A stretch of 62,276 bases of DNA from contig JAJQBS010000069.1 of NCBI GenBank assembly GCA_021203145.1, positions 1 to 62,276 on the forward strand. Reading direction: 5' to 3'. Position numbers and translations under genes: made by a program. Positions within the stretch are counted from its first letter, which is position 1; every line of letters begins with the position of its first letter. This document shows positions 9,157 through 17,985 of the stretch, piece by piece. This DNA comes from Lachnospiraceae bacterium (GTDB lineage Bacteria > Bacillota > Clostridia > Lachnospirales > Lachnospiraceae). The notes under the pieces are model-generated. The model saw nothing but the letters and a program-made list of their open reading frames with translations. It had not been told where the DNA came from and searched no databases.

Positions 9157-10428
9157 ATGAAGGTATTAATTGTTGGCAGCGGCGGCAGAGAGCATGCGAT
9201 CGCGTGGAAGGTGGCACAGAGCCCGAAGGTGGACAAAATATACTGCGCACCAGGTAACGCCGGGATTGAGGAATACGCGGAATGTGTGGCGATTGGCGCG
9301 ATGGAGTTTGACCGCCTGGCCGCGTTTGCAAAAGAGCATGCGGTAGATCTGACGGTGATCGGCATGGACGATCCGCTGGTCGGCGGGATTGTGGATATTT
9401 TTGAAGCACAGGGGCTTCGTGTATTTGGTCCGCGAAGGAACGCGGCCATTCTGGAGGGCTCCAAGGCATTTTCCAAGGACCTGATGAAAAAATACGGGAT
9501 CCCGACAGCAGCGTATGAAAGCTTCACGGACGCGGATGCGGCGCTTGACTATCTTGAGACGGCAGGGTTCCCCATCGTACTCAAGGCGGACGGTCTGGCG
9601 CTCGGCAAGGGCGTACTGATCTGCAATACGCTGGATGAGGCGAAAGCCGGTGTGAAGGAAATCATGCTTGACAAAAAGTTCGGAAGCGCCGGAAACTGCA
9701 TGGTGATAGAAGAGTTTCTGACCGGACGTGAGGTCTCGGTGCTGACCTTTGTAGACGGGAAGACAGTACGGCCAATGACCTCCGCGCAGGATCATAAGCG
9801 CGCCGGGGACGGGGATACTGGTCTCAATACCGGAGGCATGGGAACCTTTTCCCCGAGCCCGTTCTATACAAAGGAGATTGACGAGTACTGCCAGAGGGCA
9901 ATTTTTCAGCCGACCGTTGACGCGATGGCCTCCGAGGAACGGCCTTTTTCAGGGATCATTTTCTTTGGGCTGATGCTGACAGAGGATGGGCCGAAGGTTC
10001 TGGAATATAACGCGCGGTTTGGAGACCCGGAGGCGCAGGTCGTACTTCCGCGCATGAAGACCGATATCATAGACGTATTTGAAGCCTGCATTGACGGTAC
10101 GCTGGATCAGATCCACCTGGAGTTTGAGGACAATGCGGCAGTGTGTGTCGTGCTGGCCTCTGACGGCTATCCAGTGCACTATGAGAAGGGAATCCGCATT
10201 GACGGCCTGGAGAATTTTAAGGGAAAAGACGGCTATTATGTGTTCCATGCCGGTACCGCGAAAAAGGACGGCTGCATTGTTACAAACGGCGGACGCGTAC
10301 TCGGAGTGACTGCGAAGGGGCAGGATCTGAAGAATGCGCGCGCCAACGCGTATGAGGCTGTGGGGTGGGTTTCATTTGCGAATAAATATTACCGGCACGA
10401 TATCGGGAAGGCGATTGACGAGGCATAG
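9157..10428 (+). CDS. purD: Phosphoribosylamine-glycine ligase
   Basis: PurD joins glycine to phosphoribosylamine with ATP to form GAR. The 423-residue ATP-grasp protein begins MKVLIVGSGGREHA, has KADGLALGKGV and the ATP-grasp signature RFGDPEAQVVLPR, and is of normal length. ATG 9157 is preceded by GAGGAGG; an in-frame start at 9106 would add 17 atypical residues. It is the last gene of the pur cluster; no terminator is obvious before the next gene 59 bp downstream. Confidence 0.96.
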   Translation: MKVLIVGSGGREHAIAWKVAQSPKVDKIYCAPGNAGIEEYAECVAIGAMEFDRLAAFAKEHAVDLTVIGMDDPLVGGIVDIFEAQGLRVFGPRRNAAILEGSKAFSKDLMKKYGIPTAAYESFTDADAALDYLETAGFPIVLKADGLALGKGVLICNTLDEAKAGVKEIMLDKKFGSAGNCMVIEEFLTGREVSVLTFVDGKTVRPMTSAQDHKRAGDGDTGLNTGGMGTFSPSPFYTKEIDEYCQRAIFQPTVDAMASEERPFSGIIFFGLMLTEDGPKVLEYNARFGDPEAQVVLPRMKTDIIDVFEACIDGTLDQIHLEFEDNAAVCVVLASDGYPVHYEKGIRIDGLENFKGKDGYYVFHAGTAKKDGCIVTNGGRVLGVTAKGQDLKNARANAYEAVGWVSFANKYYRHDIGKAIDEA

Positions 10429-10487
10429 CTGAAAGAACCGGACAGGGGATATCGCCCTTGTGCTTCAGAAAAAGGAGAGTATAAGTG

Positions 10488-11570
10488 ATGAAAATTCTGA
10501 AAAGGAAAAAAAGTACTTTTTTGGCACTGTTTCTGACGGTCCTGCTCCTGTCGGCGGGAACGGCGGCGCAGGCGGATAGCCTGTCGGCGGACAATTCACT
10601 GTCATCTCTTGGGATCACGACAGAGGGCGCCGTAGTTTCGCCGGAGTTTGCCTATGGGACGACGGTGTATGACGTCACAGTCCCGGCGGGGACAACGTAT
10701 CTTTCCCTGTCTCCGACAACCACCAACAGCGCCGCCTATGTTGACAGCATCAGCGGCCAGGAGCTGACAGACGGGGCGACAACGGTTTCCATCGTAGTAG
10801 TGGCGGAGAACGGCGACGCTTACACCTATTATCTCAATGTCACCGCGGAGGAGGCCGAGGAGACAGAAGCCGAGACGGAAGCGCCCACAGAAGCCCAGAC
10901 CGAGGCGGAGACGGAGGATTCGCGCTACATCAGTGTCGCCCGCGAAACTCTGGAGGAAGCGCAAAATACAATTGCTACACTGAAGTCGGAGACGAGCAGC
11001 TACCGGGACCGGGTGGATCTCCTTATGAAAATCCTTTATGGGATGATTGCGCTGTGCGTGGTGCTTCTCTTTGTAGTGATCAATCTGCTTCTGAAGAGAA
11101 GTGACATGAAAGCGGAGCTGAATGCTTATCGGGAGCTGGGCTACTCTCCCGAGGAGGAGGATCGGGAAAGGGAACGTGCCGGGAAAGAATCCGGAAAGAA
11201 GAAAAAGAAAAATAAAAAATCCAGAAAGGCGAAAAAGCCGGTCATTGTAGAGGAAGGACCCCGACAGTTACCGGAAGAGGATGCGGACATGGATTCCTAT
11301 GACCGTCAGACATCCGCACAGAGGGTAGAGGAGGATGAGTTTGACCGGACCGGAAAGGATACTTTTTATGAAAAAGAGCCGCCCAAACAGTCAGGGATGA
11401 CCGACGACCCGGCCACTGTTCCGAAGCCTTCCAGGGCGAAAAAGCAGGTAAAGCGGATGCCGGAGTATGAGCAGCCGAAGGAGAACGTCCGGTACGAGCT
11501 GAAAAGGAAACCGGCTGCGGATGGCGGAGAAGCAGACGGCGATGTGGACATTGATTTTATTGACTTGTGA
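10488..11570 (+). CDS. Surface protein with cadherin-like beta-sandwich domain
   Basis: The 360-residue protein has a signal peptide (about 1-30, cleaved near AQA), a cadherin-like beta-sandwich domain (about 33-120; LSSLGITTEGAVVSPEF then AYGTTVYDVTVP), a Glu/Thr linker, a short coiled coil, one membrane segment (about 183-205) and a long charged cytoplasmic tail with a Lys-rich block. The beta-sandwich therefore lies outside and a highly charged, low-complexity tail of about 150 residues lies inside. ATG 10488 is favoured over GTG 10485 by distance from AAAGGAG. It follows purD but is functionally unrelated. The role is unknown; adhesion or envelope organisation is possible. Confidence 0.85.
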   Translation: MKILKRKKSTFLALFLTVLLLSAGTAAQADSLSADNSLSSLGITTEGAVVSPEFAYGTTVYDVTVPAGTTYLSLSPTTTNSAAYVDSISGQELTDGATTVSIVVVAENGDAYTYYLNVTAEEAEETEAETEAPTEAQTEAETEDSRYISVARETLEEAQNTIATLKSETSSYRDRVDLLMKILYGMIALCVVLLFVVINLLLKRSDMKAELNAYRELGYSPEEEDRERERAGKESGKKKKKNKKSRKAKKPVIVEEGPRQLPEEDADMDSYDRQTSAQRVEEDEFDRTGKDTFYEKEPPKQSGMTDDPATVPKPSRAKKQVKRMPEYEQPKENVRYELKRKPAADGGEADGDVDIDFIDL

Positions 11571-11610
11571 TTGCGCTCTCTGCTTTCTGCGGAAACCGCT
11601 GCATGTAAAT

Positions 11611-11775
11611 AGCGATTATTTGTAACTATTCAGGACAGTACCTCGCACCTGCTGCGAGGTACGTATGAAAACGTATATTTTACAGGAAAAAGTCCCATCG
11701 CGCAGCGATTTTAAATGGACTTTTTCCCGTAACTGTGAAGGTACTGAACAGTTACGATTGTTTTTTATAATCGCC
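11611..11775 (+). repeat. Folded inverted-repeat element upstream of gntR-clpC
   Basis: Terminal arms GCGATTAT (11612-11619) and ATAATCGC (11767-11774) enclose second arms GTAACTATTCAG (from 11622) and CTGAACAGTTAC (ending 11755). Inside are two perfect hairpins: GTACCTCGCA/TGCGAGGTAC (11638-11662) and GGAAAAAGTCC/GGACTTTTTCC (11685-11727) with a further ATCGC-gca-GCGAT tip. An alternative stem CGTAACTGT/ACAGTTACG (11728-11756) followed by ATTG and six T is terminator-like and competes with the outer pairing. It could be a small mobile element, a structured RNA or an attenuator. Confidence 0.7.
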
Positions 11776-11800
11776 GCCAGGAAATACAAAGGAGCAGACT

Positions 11801-12190
11801 ATGCTGATAGAGATTGATTTTCAGAGCGAAGAGGCATTATATATGCAGCTTCGGAACCAGATTGTAATGATGATCGCCAGATCCATGATCCAGGAGGGAG
11901 ACCCGCTCCCTTCCGTGCGCCAGCTTGCCGGTGATATTGGCATCAATATGCACACGGTAAATAAAGCTTACTCTGTATTGCGCGAGGAAGGCTTTGTGAC
12001 GATTGACCGCCGGCGCGGCGCTGTGATCGCGCTTAACAATGACTGTCAGCAGGCCAGGGAGGAGCTCCGGGAGCGTTTGCAGGTCATGCTTGCAAAGAGT
12101 ATCTGTAAAAATATTCCGAAAGAAGACATTCACGCGATGATGGACGAGATCTACGGGGAACTGCTTTCGGAGAATACCCCTTCTCTTTGA
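11801..12190 (+). CDS. GntR-family transcriptional regulator, YtrA type
   Basis: The 129-residue protein has a GntR winged-helix domain (about 10-75; LPSVRQLAGDIGINMHTVNKAYSVLREEGFV split by the usual turn) and a short helical tail rather than a ligand-binding domain, typical of the YtrA subfamily. ATG 11801 follows AAAGGAG. YtrA-type regulators usually repress their own operons, often with ABC transporters; here the downstream gene is clpC (123 bp away). A palindrome ATGATACC/GGTATCAT (12195-12220) just behind the gene could be a binding site or a weak stem. The effector is unknown. Confidence 0.9.
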   Translation: MLIEIDFQSEEALYMQLRNQIVMMIARSMIQEGDPLPSVRQLAGDIGINMHTVNKAYSVLREEGFVTIDRRRGAVIALNNDCQQAREELRERLQVMLAKSICKNIPKEDIHAMMDEIYGELLSENTPSL

Positions 12191-12313
12191 CCGGATGATA
12201 CCAGAATCCGCAGGTATCATTGTGCGGGGGATGTTTTATCCGCGGCATTATTTTATGGAAGCGTCCGGCGGGACACGCCTCCCAAAAAAACGCTTCGCTA
12301 AGGAGGTTTCAGG

Positions 12314-14764
12314 ATGCAATATCATTTCACAGACAGTGCCAGGAGGGCGCAGCAGCTTGCGGAACGCGCCGCAAAGCACTGCGGACATCATTATGTCGGG
12401 TCGGAGCATCTGCTGATCGGGCTGCTTCAGGAGGAGAATGGTGCTGCTGGCGTGATTCTGAGGGAAAATCATGTAGAAGAGCAAAAGCTTTTCGAGATGA
12501 TTGACCGCCTGATCGCGCCGGAGGGCGGCACTGCCGTAAAGGAGCCGGAGGGACTGACCCCGCGCGCCCGGTATATTCTGGAGGAAAGCGATGAGCTGGC
12601 CCGGTTTTTTGACAACAGGGAGATCGGGACGGAGCATATTCTTATGGCTATGCTCAAGGACGTCGAGTGCGTGGCGACCAGGCTGCTCCACACGATGAAG
12701 ATCAATTTGCAGAAGCTTTTTTCAGAGCTGGTCGAGGTGACCGGAGTCTCGGAAGAGAAGTACCGGGAATTTGTGCGCCAGATCCGGGCGGAAGGGAGCG
12801 GCGCGAGCCAGACGCCGATCCTGGATCAGTACAGCCGGGATCTGACTGTCCTGGCTGAGGCGCATAAGCTGGACGTCACGGTCGGCCGCGAGCAGGAGAC
12901 GGAGCGGATTATTCAGATCTTAAGCCGCAGGACGAAGAACAATCCCTGCCTGATTGGCGAGCCCGGCGTGGGCAAGACCGCGATCGTCGAAGGCCTGGCG
13001 CAGAAGATTGCCAACGGCGAGGTTCCCCGTCCGATGCAGAAAAAGCGGGTTGTGACGCTTGATATGGCGGCCATGGTCGCCGGGAGCAAATACCGCGGCG
13101 AGTTTGAGGAGCGGATCAAGCGGATTATCAGCGAGGTGATTGAGAGCGGGGAAATCCTGCTTTTTGTCGATGAGCTTCATACAATCATAGGAGCGGGGGG
13201 CGCGGAAGGGGCGCTCGACGCTTCCAATATTCTGAAACCAGCGCTCTCACGGGGCGAGCTGCAGATGATCGGGGCGACGACCATTGACGAATACCGCAAG
13301 TATATTGAGAAGGATTCTGCCCTGGAGCGCAGGTTCCAGCCGGTGATGGTGGAAGAGCCCACTGAGGAGGAAAGCGTGGCGATTCTGCGCGGTCTGCGCC
13401 GCCAGTATGAGGAATACCACGGCGTGCAGATTTCGGATGAAGCCCTGACGGCTGCCGTAAAGCTCTCGAAACGCTATATCAACGACCGCTATCTGCCGGA
13501 CAAGGCCATTGACCTGATCGATGAGGCATGTGCGCGCTGCCAGCTGGGCTATTATCCGTCTGGCGGGACGTCCGCTACACTGCAGGAGCAGTATGATGAG
13601 CTCTCTGCAAAGCGGGAGCGTACACTTAAAGAGGGAAATCTCGCAGAGGCAAAGAGTACGCATGAGGAAATGGAGCAGCTGGGCAAAAAGCTGCAGCGGC
13701 AGAAGACGCGGCAGCTGACTCTCCAGACCGGAAAGACGCGGACAGTGAACGAGGATGACATTGCGCATATTGTCTCCGTCTGGACGAAAATACCGGTACA
13801 GAAAATCGCGGATCAGGAGGGGAAAAAGCTGCTTAAGCTGGATACGCTTCTGCACTCCCGCGTGATCGGACAGGACGAGGCGGTGCAGGCAGTCGCGAAA
13901 GCTGTGCGCAGGAGCCGCTCCGGCCTGAAAAGCCCGGCCCGGCCGATTGGTTCCTTCCTTTTCCTGGGTCCGACCGGAGTCGGCAAAACGGAGCTCTCCA
14001 AAGCCCTTGCGGATCTGGTGTATGGGACGCCGAACGCGCTGATTCGGATCGATATGTCTGAGTATATGGAGAAGCACAGTGTATCCAGGCTGGTCGGTTC
14101 GCCGCCGGGATATGTCGGCTATGACGAAGGCGGGCAGCTCAGCGAAAAGGTTCGCCGCAATCCGTACTCGGTCGTACTTTTTGACGAGATTGAAAAAGCG
14201 CACCCGGATATTTTCAACATCCTGCTTCAGGTACTCGACGAAGGTCATATTACCGACGCGCAGGGGCGGAAAATTGATTTCAGAAACACGATTCTGATCA
14301 TGACCTCGAATGCCGGTGCGCAGTCCATTATCGCGCCGAAGCATCTCGGCTTTGGCGCCGGAAGCGACGCGCAAAAGAATTACGGGGCAATGAAAAGCAG
14401 TGTGATGGAAGAGGTCCGGCGGATTTTCAAACCGGAGTTCTTAAACCGCATTGACGAGACCATCGTTTTCCATTCCCTCAGCGAGGAGAACGTGCGCGAT
14501 ATTACGGGTCTTCTGTTTGATGAGCTTAAGAAACGCTGCGCGGAGCAGCTTGACCTGAAGCTTCATTTCAGCCCCGCGCTGAAACAGATGATTGCGAAGG
14601 AGGGCTTCGACCCGAAGTATGGGGCAAGGCCGCTCCGCCGCGCAGTGCAGACCCGTGTGGAGGATCCGCTCGCGGAGGAGCTCCTCTCCAGACGAGTAAC
14701 GGCGGGGAAATCCGTGAGCGTGGGAGTTGAGAAAGGAAAGGTCACGTTCCGGGTGCAGGAGTAG
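12314..14764 (+). CDS. clpC: AAA+ unfoldase ClpC
   Basis: ClpC unfolds proteins and feeds them to ClpP. The 816-residue protein has the N-terminal double Clp repeat (about 1-145), a first AAA+ module with Walker A GEPGVGKT (about 215), a middle coiled segment (about 405-480), a second AAA+ module with GPTGVGKT (about 552) and the C-terminal D2-small domain. ATG 12314 follows AAGGAGG. In many Bacillota clpC sits behind ctsR-mcsA-mcsB; those genes are absent here and no CtsR-type heptad repeat is visible. A GntR regulator stands in that place, so control may differ. Confidence 0.96.
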   Translation: MQYHFTDSARRAQQLAERAAKHCGHHYVGSEHLLIGLLQEENGAAGVILRENHVEEQKLFEMIDRLIAPEGGTAVKEPEGLTPRARYILEESDELARFFDNREIGTEHILMAMLKDVECVATRLLHTMKINLQKLFSELVEVTGVSEEKYREFVRQIRAEGSGASQTPILDQYSRDLTVLAEAHKLDVTVGREQETERIIQILSRRTKNNPCLIGEPGVGKTAIVEGLAQKIANGEVPRPMQKKRVVTLDMAAMVAGSKYRGEFEERIKRIISEVIESGEILLFVDELHTIIGAGGAEGALDASNILKPALSRGELQMIGATTIDEYRKYIEKDSALERRFQPVMVEEPTEEESVAILRGLRRQYEEYHGVQISDEALTAAVKLSKRYINDRYLPDKAIDLIDEACARCQLGYYPSGGTSATLQEQYDELSAKRERTLKEGNLAEAKSTHEEMEQLGKKLQRQKTRQLTLQTGKTRTVNEDDIAHIVSVWTKIPVQKIADQEGKKLLKLDTLLHSRVIGQDEAVQAVAKAVRRSRSGLKSPARPIGSFLFLGPTGVGKTELSKALADLVYGTPNALIRIDMSEYMEKHSVSRLVGSPPGYVGYDEGGQLSEKVRRNPYSVVLFDEIEKAHPDIFNILLQVLDEGHITDAQGRKIDFRNTILIMTSNAGAQSIIAPKHLGFGAGSDAQKNYGAMKSSVMEEVRRIFKPEFLNRIDETIVFHSLSEENVRDITGLLFDELKKRCAEQLDLKLHFSPALKQMIAKEGFDPKYGARPLRRAVQTRVEDPLAEELLSRRVTAGKSVSVGVEKGKVTFRVQE

Positions 14765-14963
14765 TGGGTAGTGATTCATGATTCGTGGTCAGTGTGTGGT
14801 GGATAAGCAGTTAACAGGTAATGTTTTAATGGCTGGAATTTTATGCGTAGTTATGGTATTATGTTGGTGCAGCAGAGGATGACGAATGGCTGACTTTTGC
14901 ATTTCATCTGTACGGACCGCGTCATCCGCAATTTTGAATACACAATCGGGAGGGCATTTTGAT
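14765..14963. other. Intergenic spacer behind clpC
   Basis: It begins with a short-repeat sequence related to the spacer before ligA (GTAGTGGGTAGTGATTC type). A TATTAT hexamer near 14857 could be a -10 for the next gene. No gene is supported here. Confidence 0.4.
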
Positions 14964-15380
14964 ATGTCAGGAATTACTGAACTTATTTGTACGCAGGAGG
15001 ACGGCACCCTGAGCTTTGGAAATTATGAGCTTGCCGAGAAGTCGAAGAAATATGACTATGAGCATGACGGCGACCTGTATAAGGTAAAGACATTTGCGGA
15101 CATTACCAGACTTGAGCGCAATGGACTGTTTGTGTATGAGTCTGTCCCCGGGACGACGGTACATAACTTTCACGCGACCGGGAATGGGGTTTCTTTTGAA
15201 GTGGAAGGCCGCAAGGACGCGCAGATTATACTCGGCATGGAAGAGGACGCCGAGTATAAGGTGTATATTCAGGATGTGAATATCGGAGTCGTGAAGACCA
15301 GTATGGGCGGCAAGCTGGTACTGAGTGTGGAGACCGGCGCGGCGACCGATCCGGTGCCGGTAAAGGTCGTGAAGCTGTAA
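14964..15380 (+). CDS. Conserved hypothetical protein, beta-rich
   Basis: The 138-residue protein has no signal peptide or membrane segment. It begins MSGITELICTQEDGTLSFG and continues with alternating polar and hydrophobic strands (FADITRLERNGLFVYES, VSFEVEGRKDAQIILGME). I do not recognise a domain with a known function. ATG 14964 is preceded by GGGAGGG; an in-frame ATG at 14886 would add a leader without a good ribosome site. It lies 42 bp before radA and may share its transcript. Confidence 0.8.
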   Translation: MSGITELICTQEDGTLSFGNYELAEKSKKYDYEHDGDLYKVKTFADITRLERNGLFVYESVPGTTVHNFHATGNGVSFEVEGRKDAQIILGMEEDAEYKVYIQDVNIGVVKTSMGGKLVLSVETGAATDPVPVKVVKL

Positions 15381-15422
15381 AAGGTGTGCTTCGCAGGATA
15401 CCGCGCTTGAAGGAGGAGAAAA

Positions 15423-16793
15423 ATGGCGAAGACGAAGACAGTTTTTTTCTGCCAGAGCTGCGGCTATGAGTCCTCCAAATGGATGGGGCAGTGCCCGGCA
15501 TGCAGGGAATGGAATACCTTTGCGGAGGAGCCGAAGACTGTGAGTAAAAAGGCTGCATCCGGGACGGCCATCCGCCGGGAGAACGCTGCAAAGCCGCAGA
15601 CACTCTCAGAGATTGAATTTAGCGAGGAGTCCCGCATCACGACCGGCATGGGAGAGTTTGACCGTGTGCTTGGCGGGGGGATTGTGCAGGGCTCCCTGGT
15701 ATTGCTGGGAGGCGACCCGGGCATCGGGAAATCGACGCTGCTTTTGCAGATGTGCCGGAACCTTGCGTCTGACGGACGCAGGGTTCTCTATATATCGGGC
15801 GAAGAATCGCCGCAGCAGATCCGCATGCGCGCGCAGCGCATGGGTGTTTTTTCAGGTAATCTGAAGATTTTGTGCGAGACCAATCTGGCGGATATCCGCG
15901 AGATGCTCTCTGGTGAGAAGCCGGATGTCGCGATTGTCGATTCGATTCAGACAATGTATCACGAGGAGGTAACTTCCGCCCCCGGAAGTGTGTCACAGGT
16001 GCGCGAGAGCACCGGTATCCTGATGCAGATCGCAAAAGGGATGAATATCACAATCTTTGTAGTCGGCCACGTGACCAAGGAAGGTGTGGTGGCAGGTCCG
16101 CGTGTCCTGGAGCATATGGTGGATACGGTGCTCTACTGTGAGGGCGACCGCTATGCTTCCTACCGGATTCTGCGCAGTGCAAAGAACCGGTTTGGCTCCA
16201 CCAATGAGATCGGCGTATTTGAGATGCGCTCCGAGGGACTTGTGGAAGTCCCGAATCCATCTGAATACATGCTGGAAGGCAGGCCGGAGGGCGCGTCCGG
16301 CTCTATTGTGGCCTGCACGATGGAAGGTACGCGGCCGGTGCTTCTGGAGGTGCAGGCGCTTGTCTGTAAGACGAGCCTTGCCTTTCCGCGCCGCACGGCG
16401 GCCGGTACAGATCTGAACCGGGTCAATCTGCTGATTGCGGTTCTTGAAAAACGCGCCGGGCTGCGGCTGTCTTCCTGTGACGCCTATATCAACATCGCGG
16501 GCGGCATCCGCATGAGTGAGCCTGCACTTGACCTCGGGATCGTCCTTGCGATCGCCTCCAGCCTGAAGGATCAGCCGATTGATGAAAAAACCATCGCTTT
16601 TGGAGAAATCGGCCTCAGCGGCGAGGCGAGATCCGTCTCAATGGCCGAGCAACGCGTCCGTGAGGCGGCGCGCCTCGGGTTCACAACCGTCGTCCTGCCG
16701 GAAAGCTGTAAAAAACAGCTGAAGGGAAGCGAGGGCATCCAGCTGATCGGCGTGCGCGGCGTGCGGGACGCGATCGGGAAGGTTCTGTTATGA
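15423..16793 (+). CDS. radA: DNA repair protein RadA (Sms)
   Basis: RadA is a RecA-like ATPase that helps process branched recombination intermediates. The 456-residue protein has the N-terminal Cys4 zinc ribbon (C10, C13, C25, C28), Walker A GGDPGIGKST (about 95), the RadA-specific KNRFG motif (AKNRFGSTNE) and a C-terminal Lon-protease-like domain (about 280-456). ATG 15423 follows AAGGAGGAG. Length and motif order are standard. Confidence 0.96.
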   Translation: MAKTKTVFFCQSCGYESSKWMGQCPACREWNTFAEEPKTVSKKAASGTAIRRENAAKPQTLSEIEFSEESRITTGMGEFDRVLGGGIVQGSLVLLGGDPGIGKSTLLLQMCRNLASDGRRVLYISGEESPQQIRMRAQRMGVFSGNLKILCETNLADIREMLSGEKPDVAIVDSIQTMYHEEVTSAPGSVSQVRESTGILMQIAKGMNITIFVVGHVTKEGVVAGPRVLEHMVDTVLYCEGDRYASYRILRSAKNRFGSTNEIGVFEMRSEGLVEVPNPSEYMLEGRPEGASGSIVACTMEGTRPVLLEVQALVCKTSLAFPRRTAAGTDLNRVNLLIAVLEKRAGLRLSSCDAYINIAGGIRMSEPALDLGIVLAIASSLKDQPIDEKTIAFGEIGLSGEARSVSMAEQRVREAARLGFTTVVLPESCKKQLKGSEGIQLIGVRGVRDAIGKVLL

Positions 16794-16912
16794 AATGTGT
16801 ATTTTATGAAAAATATGCTTCATGAAAATGGGATAAACACAAAAAATGAAATTTGCAATCTGCCAGATTAACAACTGTAAAATATCCAGATGTTACAACC
16901 GGAGGTGATACA

Positions 16913-17464
16913 ATGGCTTCTTCTGCAATTGAAAATCAGGTTTATACCGTTGATGATATTTATGATTTGCCGGATGGTGTGCGCGCAGAACTGATTGACG
17001 GAGAGGTTTATTATATGGCTCCTCCGATGCGGGAGCATCAGCGAATTGTGGGAAGACTTTCCCGCATAATTGGAAACTATATTGATGCGAAACAGGGCAG
17101 ATGCGAGGTATACGAAGCACCGTTTCAGGTACGATTGAATAAGGATGACAAAAATTATGTCGAGCCGGATATTTCTGTGATCTGTGACCCTGGCAAGCTG
17201 ACGGACTATGGATGCGCCGGTGCGCCGGACTGGGTGATCGAAGTAGTCTCCCCCGGCAGTGTGAAAATGGATTATGGAATCAAACTGTTTAAGTATCGCT
17301 CTGCAGGTGTCCGGGAGTATTGGCTTGCCGACCCGACAACGAGGAATGTGATTGTTTATAACTTTGAAAAGAATGATGTGACGAAATTTTTATTCACAGA
17401 CCCTATACCGTCCGGCATTTACCCGGATCTGACAATCGTGATAGAGCCTGTTGTGTCACAGTGA
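16913..17464 (+). CDS. Uma2-family (DUF820) predicted nuclease
   Basis: The 183-residue protein belongs to the Uma2 family, which has a PD-(D/E)xK-like fold. Visible motifs are LIDGEVYYMAPP, EPDISVICDP and DWVIEVVSPGS with the final YRSAGVREYWLAD segment. The family is widespread, often multicopy, and its biological role is unproven. ATG 16913 follows GGAGGTGATAC; an in-frame start at 16853 lacks this. No target or partner is evident. Confidence 0.88.
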   Translation: MASSAIENQVYTVDDIYDLPDGVRAELIDGEVYYMAPPMREHQRIVGRLSRIIGNYIDAKQGRCEVYEAPFQVRLNKDDKNYVEPDISVICDPGKLTDYGCAGAPDWVIEVVSPGSVKMDYGIKLFKYRSAGVREYWLADPTTRNVIVYNFEKNDVTKFLFTDPIPSGIYPDLTIVIEPVVSQ

Positions 17465-17487
17465 AAGTTATTGTTTTACAGTGAGAG

Positions 17488-17542
17488 ATATGCGGTGCAG
17501 GGGCAGCAAAGCTGCCAGAATTCCTTGTGCAGCCCTGCATAT
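17488..17542. repeat. Partial modular hairpin repeat
   Basis: ATATGC (17488-17493) and GCATAT (17537-17542) enclose the hairpin GGCAGC-aaa-GCTGCC (17502-17516). The part AATTCCTTGTGCAGCCCTG resembles AATTCCTTGCCCAGCCCTG at about 306-325 in copy 1. Confidence 0.5.
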
Positions 17543-17545
17543 CAG

Positions 17546-17588
17546 AAAAATCCCGGAACACGTCTTTAGAACGGATTCCGGAATTTTT
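17546..17588 (-). terminator. Terminator behind tRNA-Trp (possibly bidirectional)
   Basis: AAAAATCCCGGAA (17546-17558) pairs with TTCCGGAATTTTT (17576-17588) with one mismatch. On the minus strand it follows the tRNA by a few bases and ends in a T run; on the plus strand it can also serve the Uma2 gene. Confidence 0.85.
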
Positions 17589-17594
17589 CCATAA

Positions 17595-17665
17595 CAGGGG
17601 TTGAGAGAATCGAACTCCCACTAAGAGTTTTGGAGACTCCTGTCATACCACTTGACCAAACCCCT
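17595..17665 (-). tRNA. tRNA-Trp (anticodon CCA)
   Basis: On the minus strand the acceptor AGGGGTT pairs with AACCCCT, with discriminator G. The anticodon stem GGAGT/ACTCT holds the loop CTCCAAA, giving anticodon CCA. The T arm is GGGAG-TTCGATT-CTCTC-like. The 71-base gene does not encode the 3' CCA. It is a solitary tRNA between convergent and divergent genes. Confidence 0.93.
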
Positions 17666-17918
17666 ATAAGACAAATCATCTGTCACGATTTAAACTTATA
17701 ACACAGAAACGGACTTCTGTCAATAGAGTTTTCCGGAAAACAGCGACAGAATTTCAAAAAAATTTCCCCGATTTATCTGTATCAAAGAATTCCAGGTTAC
17801 TATTTTCGAAGTTCTGTACACTTTTTTAACAAACGGAAACAAAAATACATAAAAAGAACATAAAAAATTCAAATAATACTGGATTTTTCTTTATTGCTGT
17901 GCTATAGTAAAGCGTACG

Positions 17919-17950
17919 CAAGGCTGCGCAGGGGAAATTGCGCAGCCTTG
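17919..17950 (+). promoter_or_regulatory. Perfect 12-bp stem in the oppA leader
   Basis: CAAGGCTGCGCA (17919-17930) pairs with TGCGCAGCCTTG (17939-17950) around an 8-base loop. There is no T run after it, so it is more likely an mRNA-stabilising or regulatory stem than a terminator. A TGCTATAGT extended -10 lies just upstream near 17900. Confidence 0.6.
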
Positions 17951-17985
17951 TCCTGTTCAAATGAAAGATAAGGAGGAGAAGTAAA

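Noticed and set aside
12191..12313. CtsR operator before clpC
   Set aside because: No tandem heptad of the GGTCAAA type is present; only an ATGATACC/GGTATCAT palindrome is.
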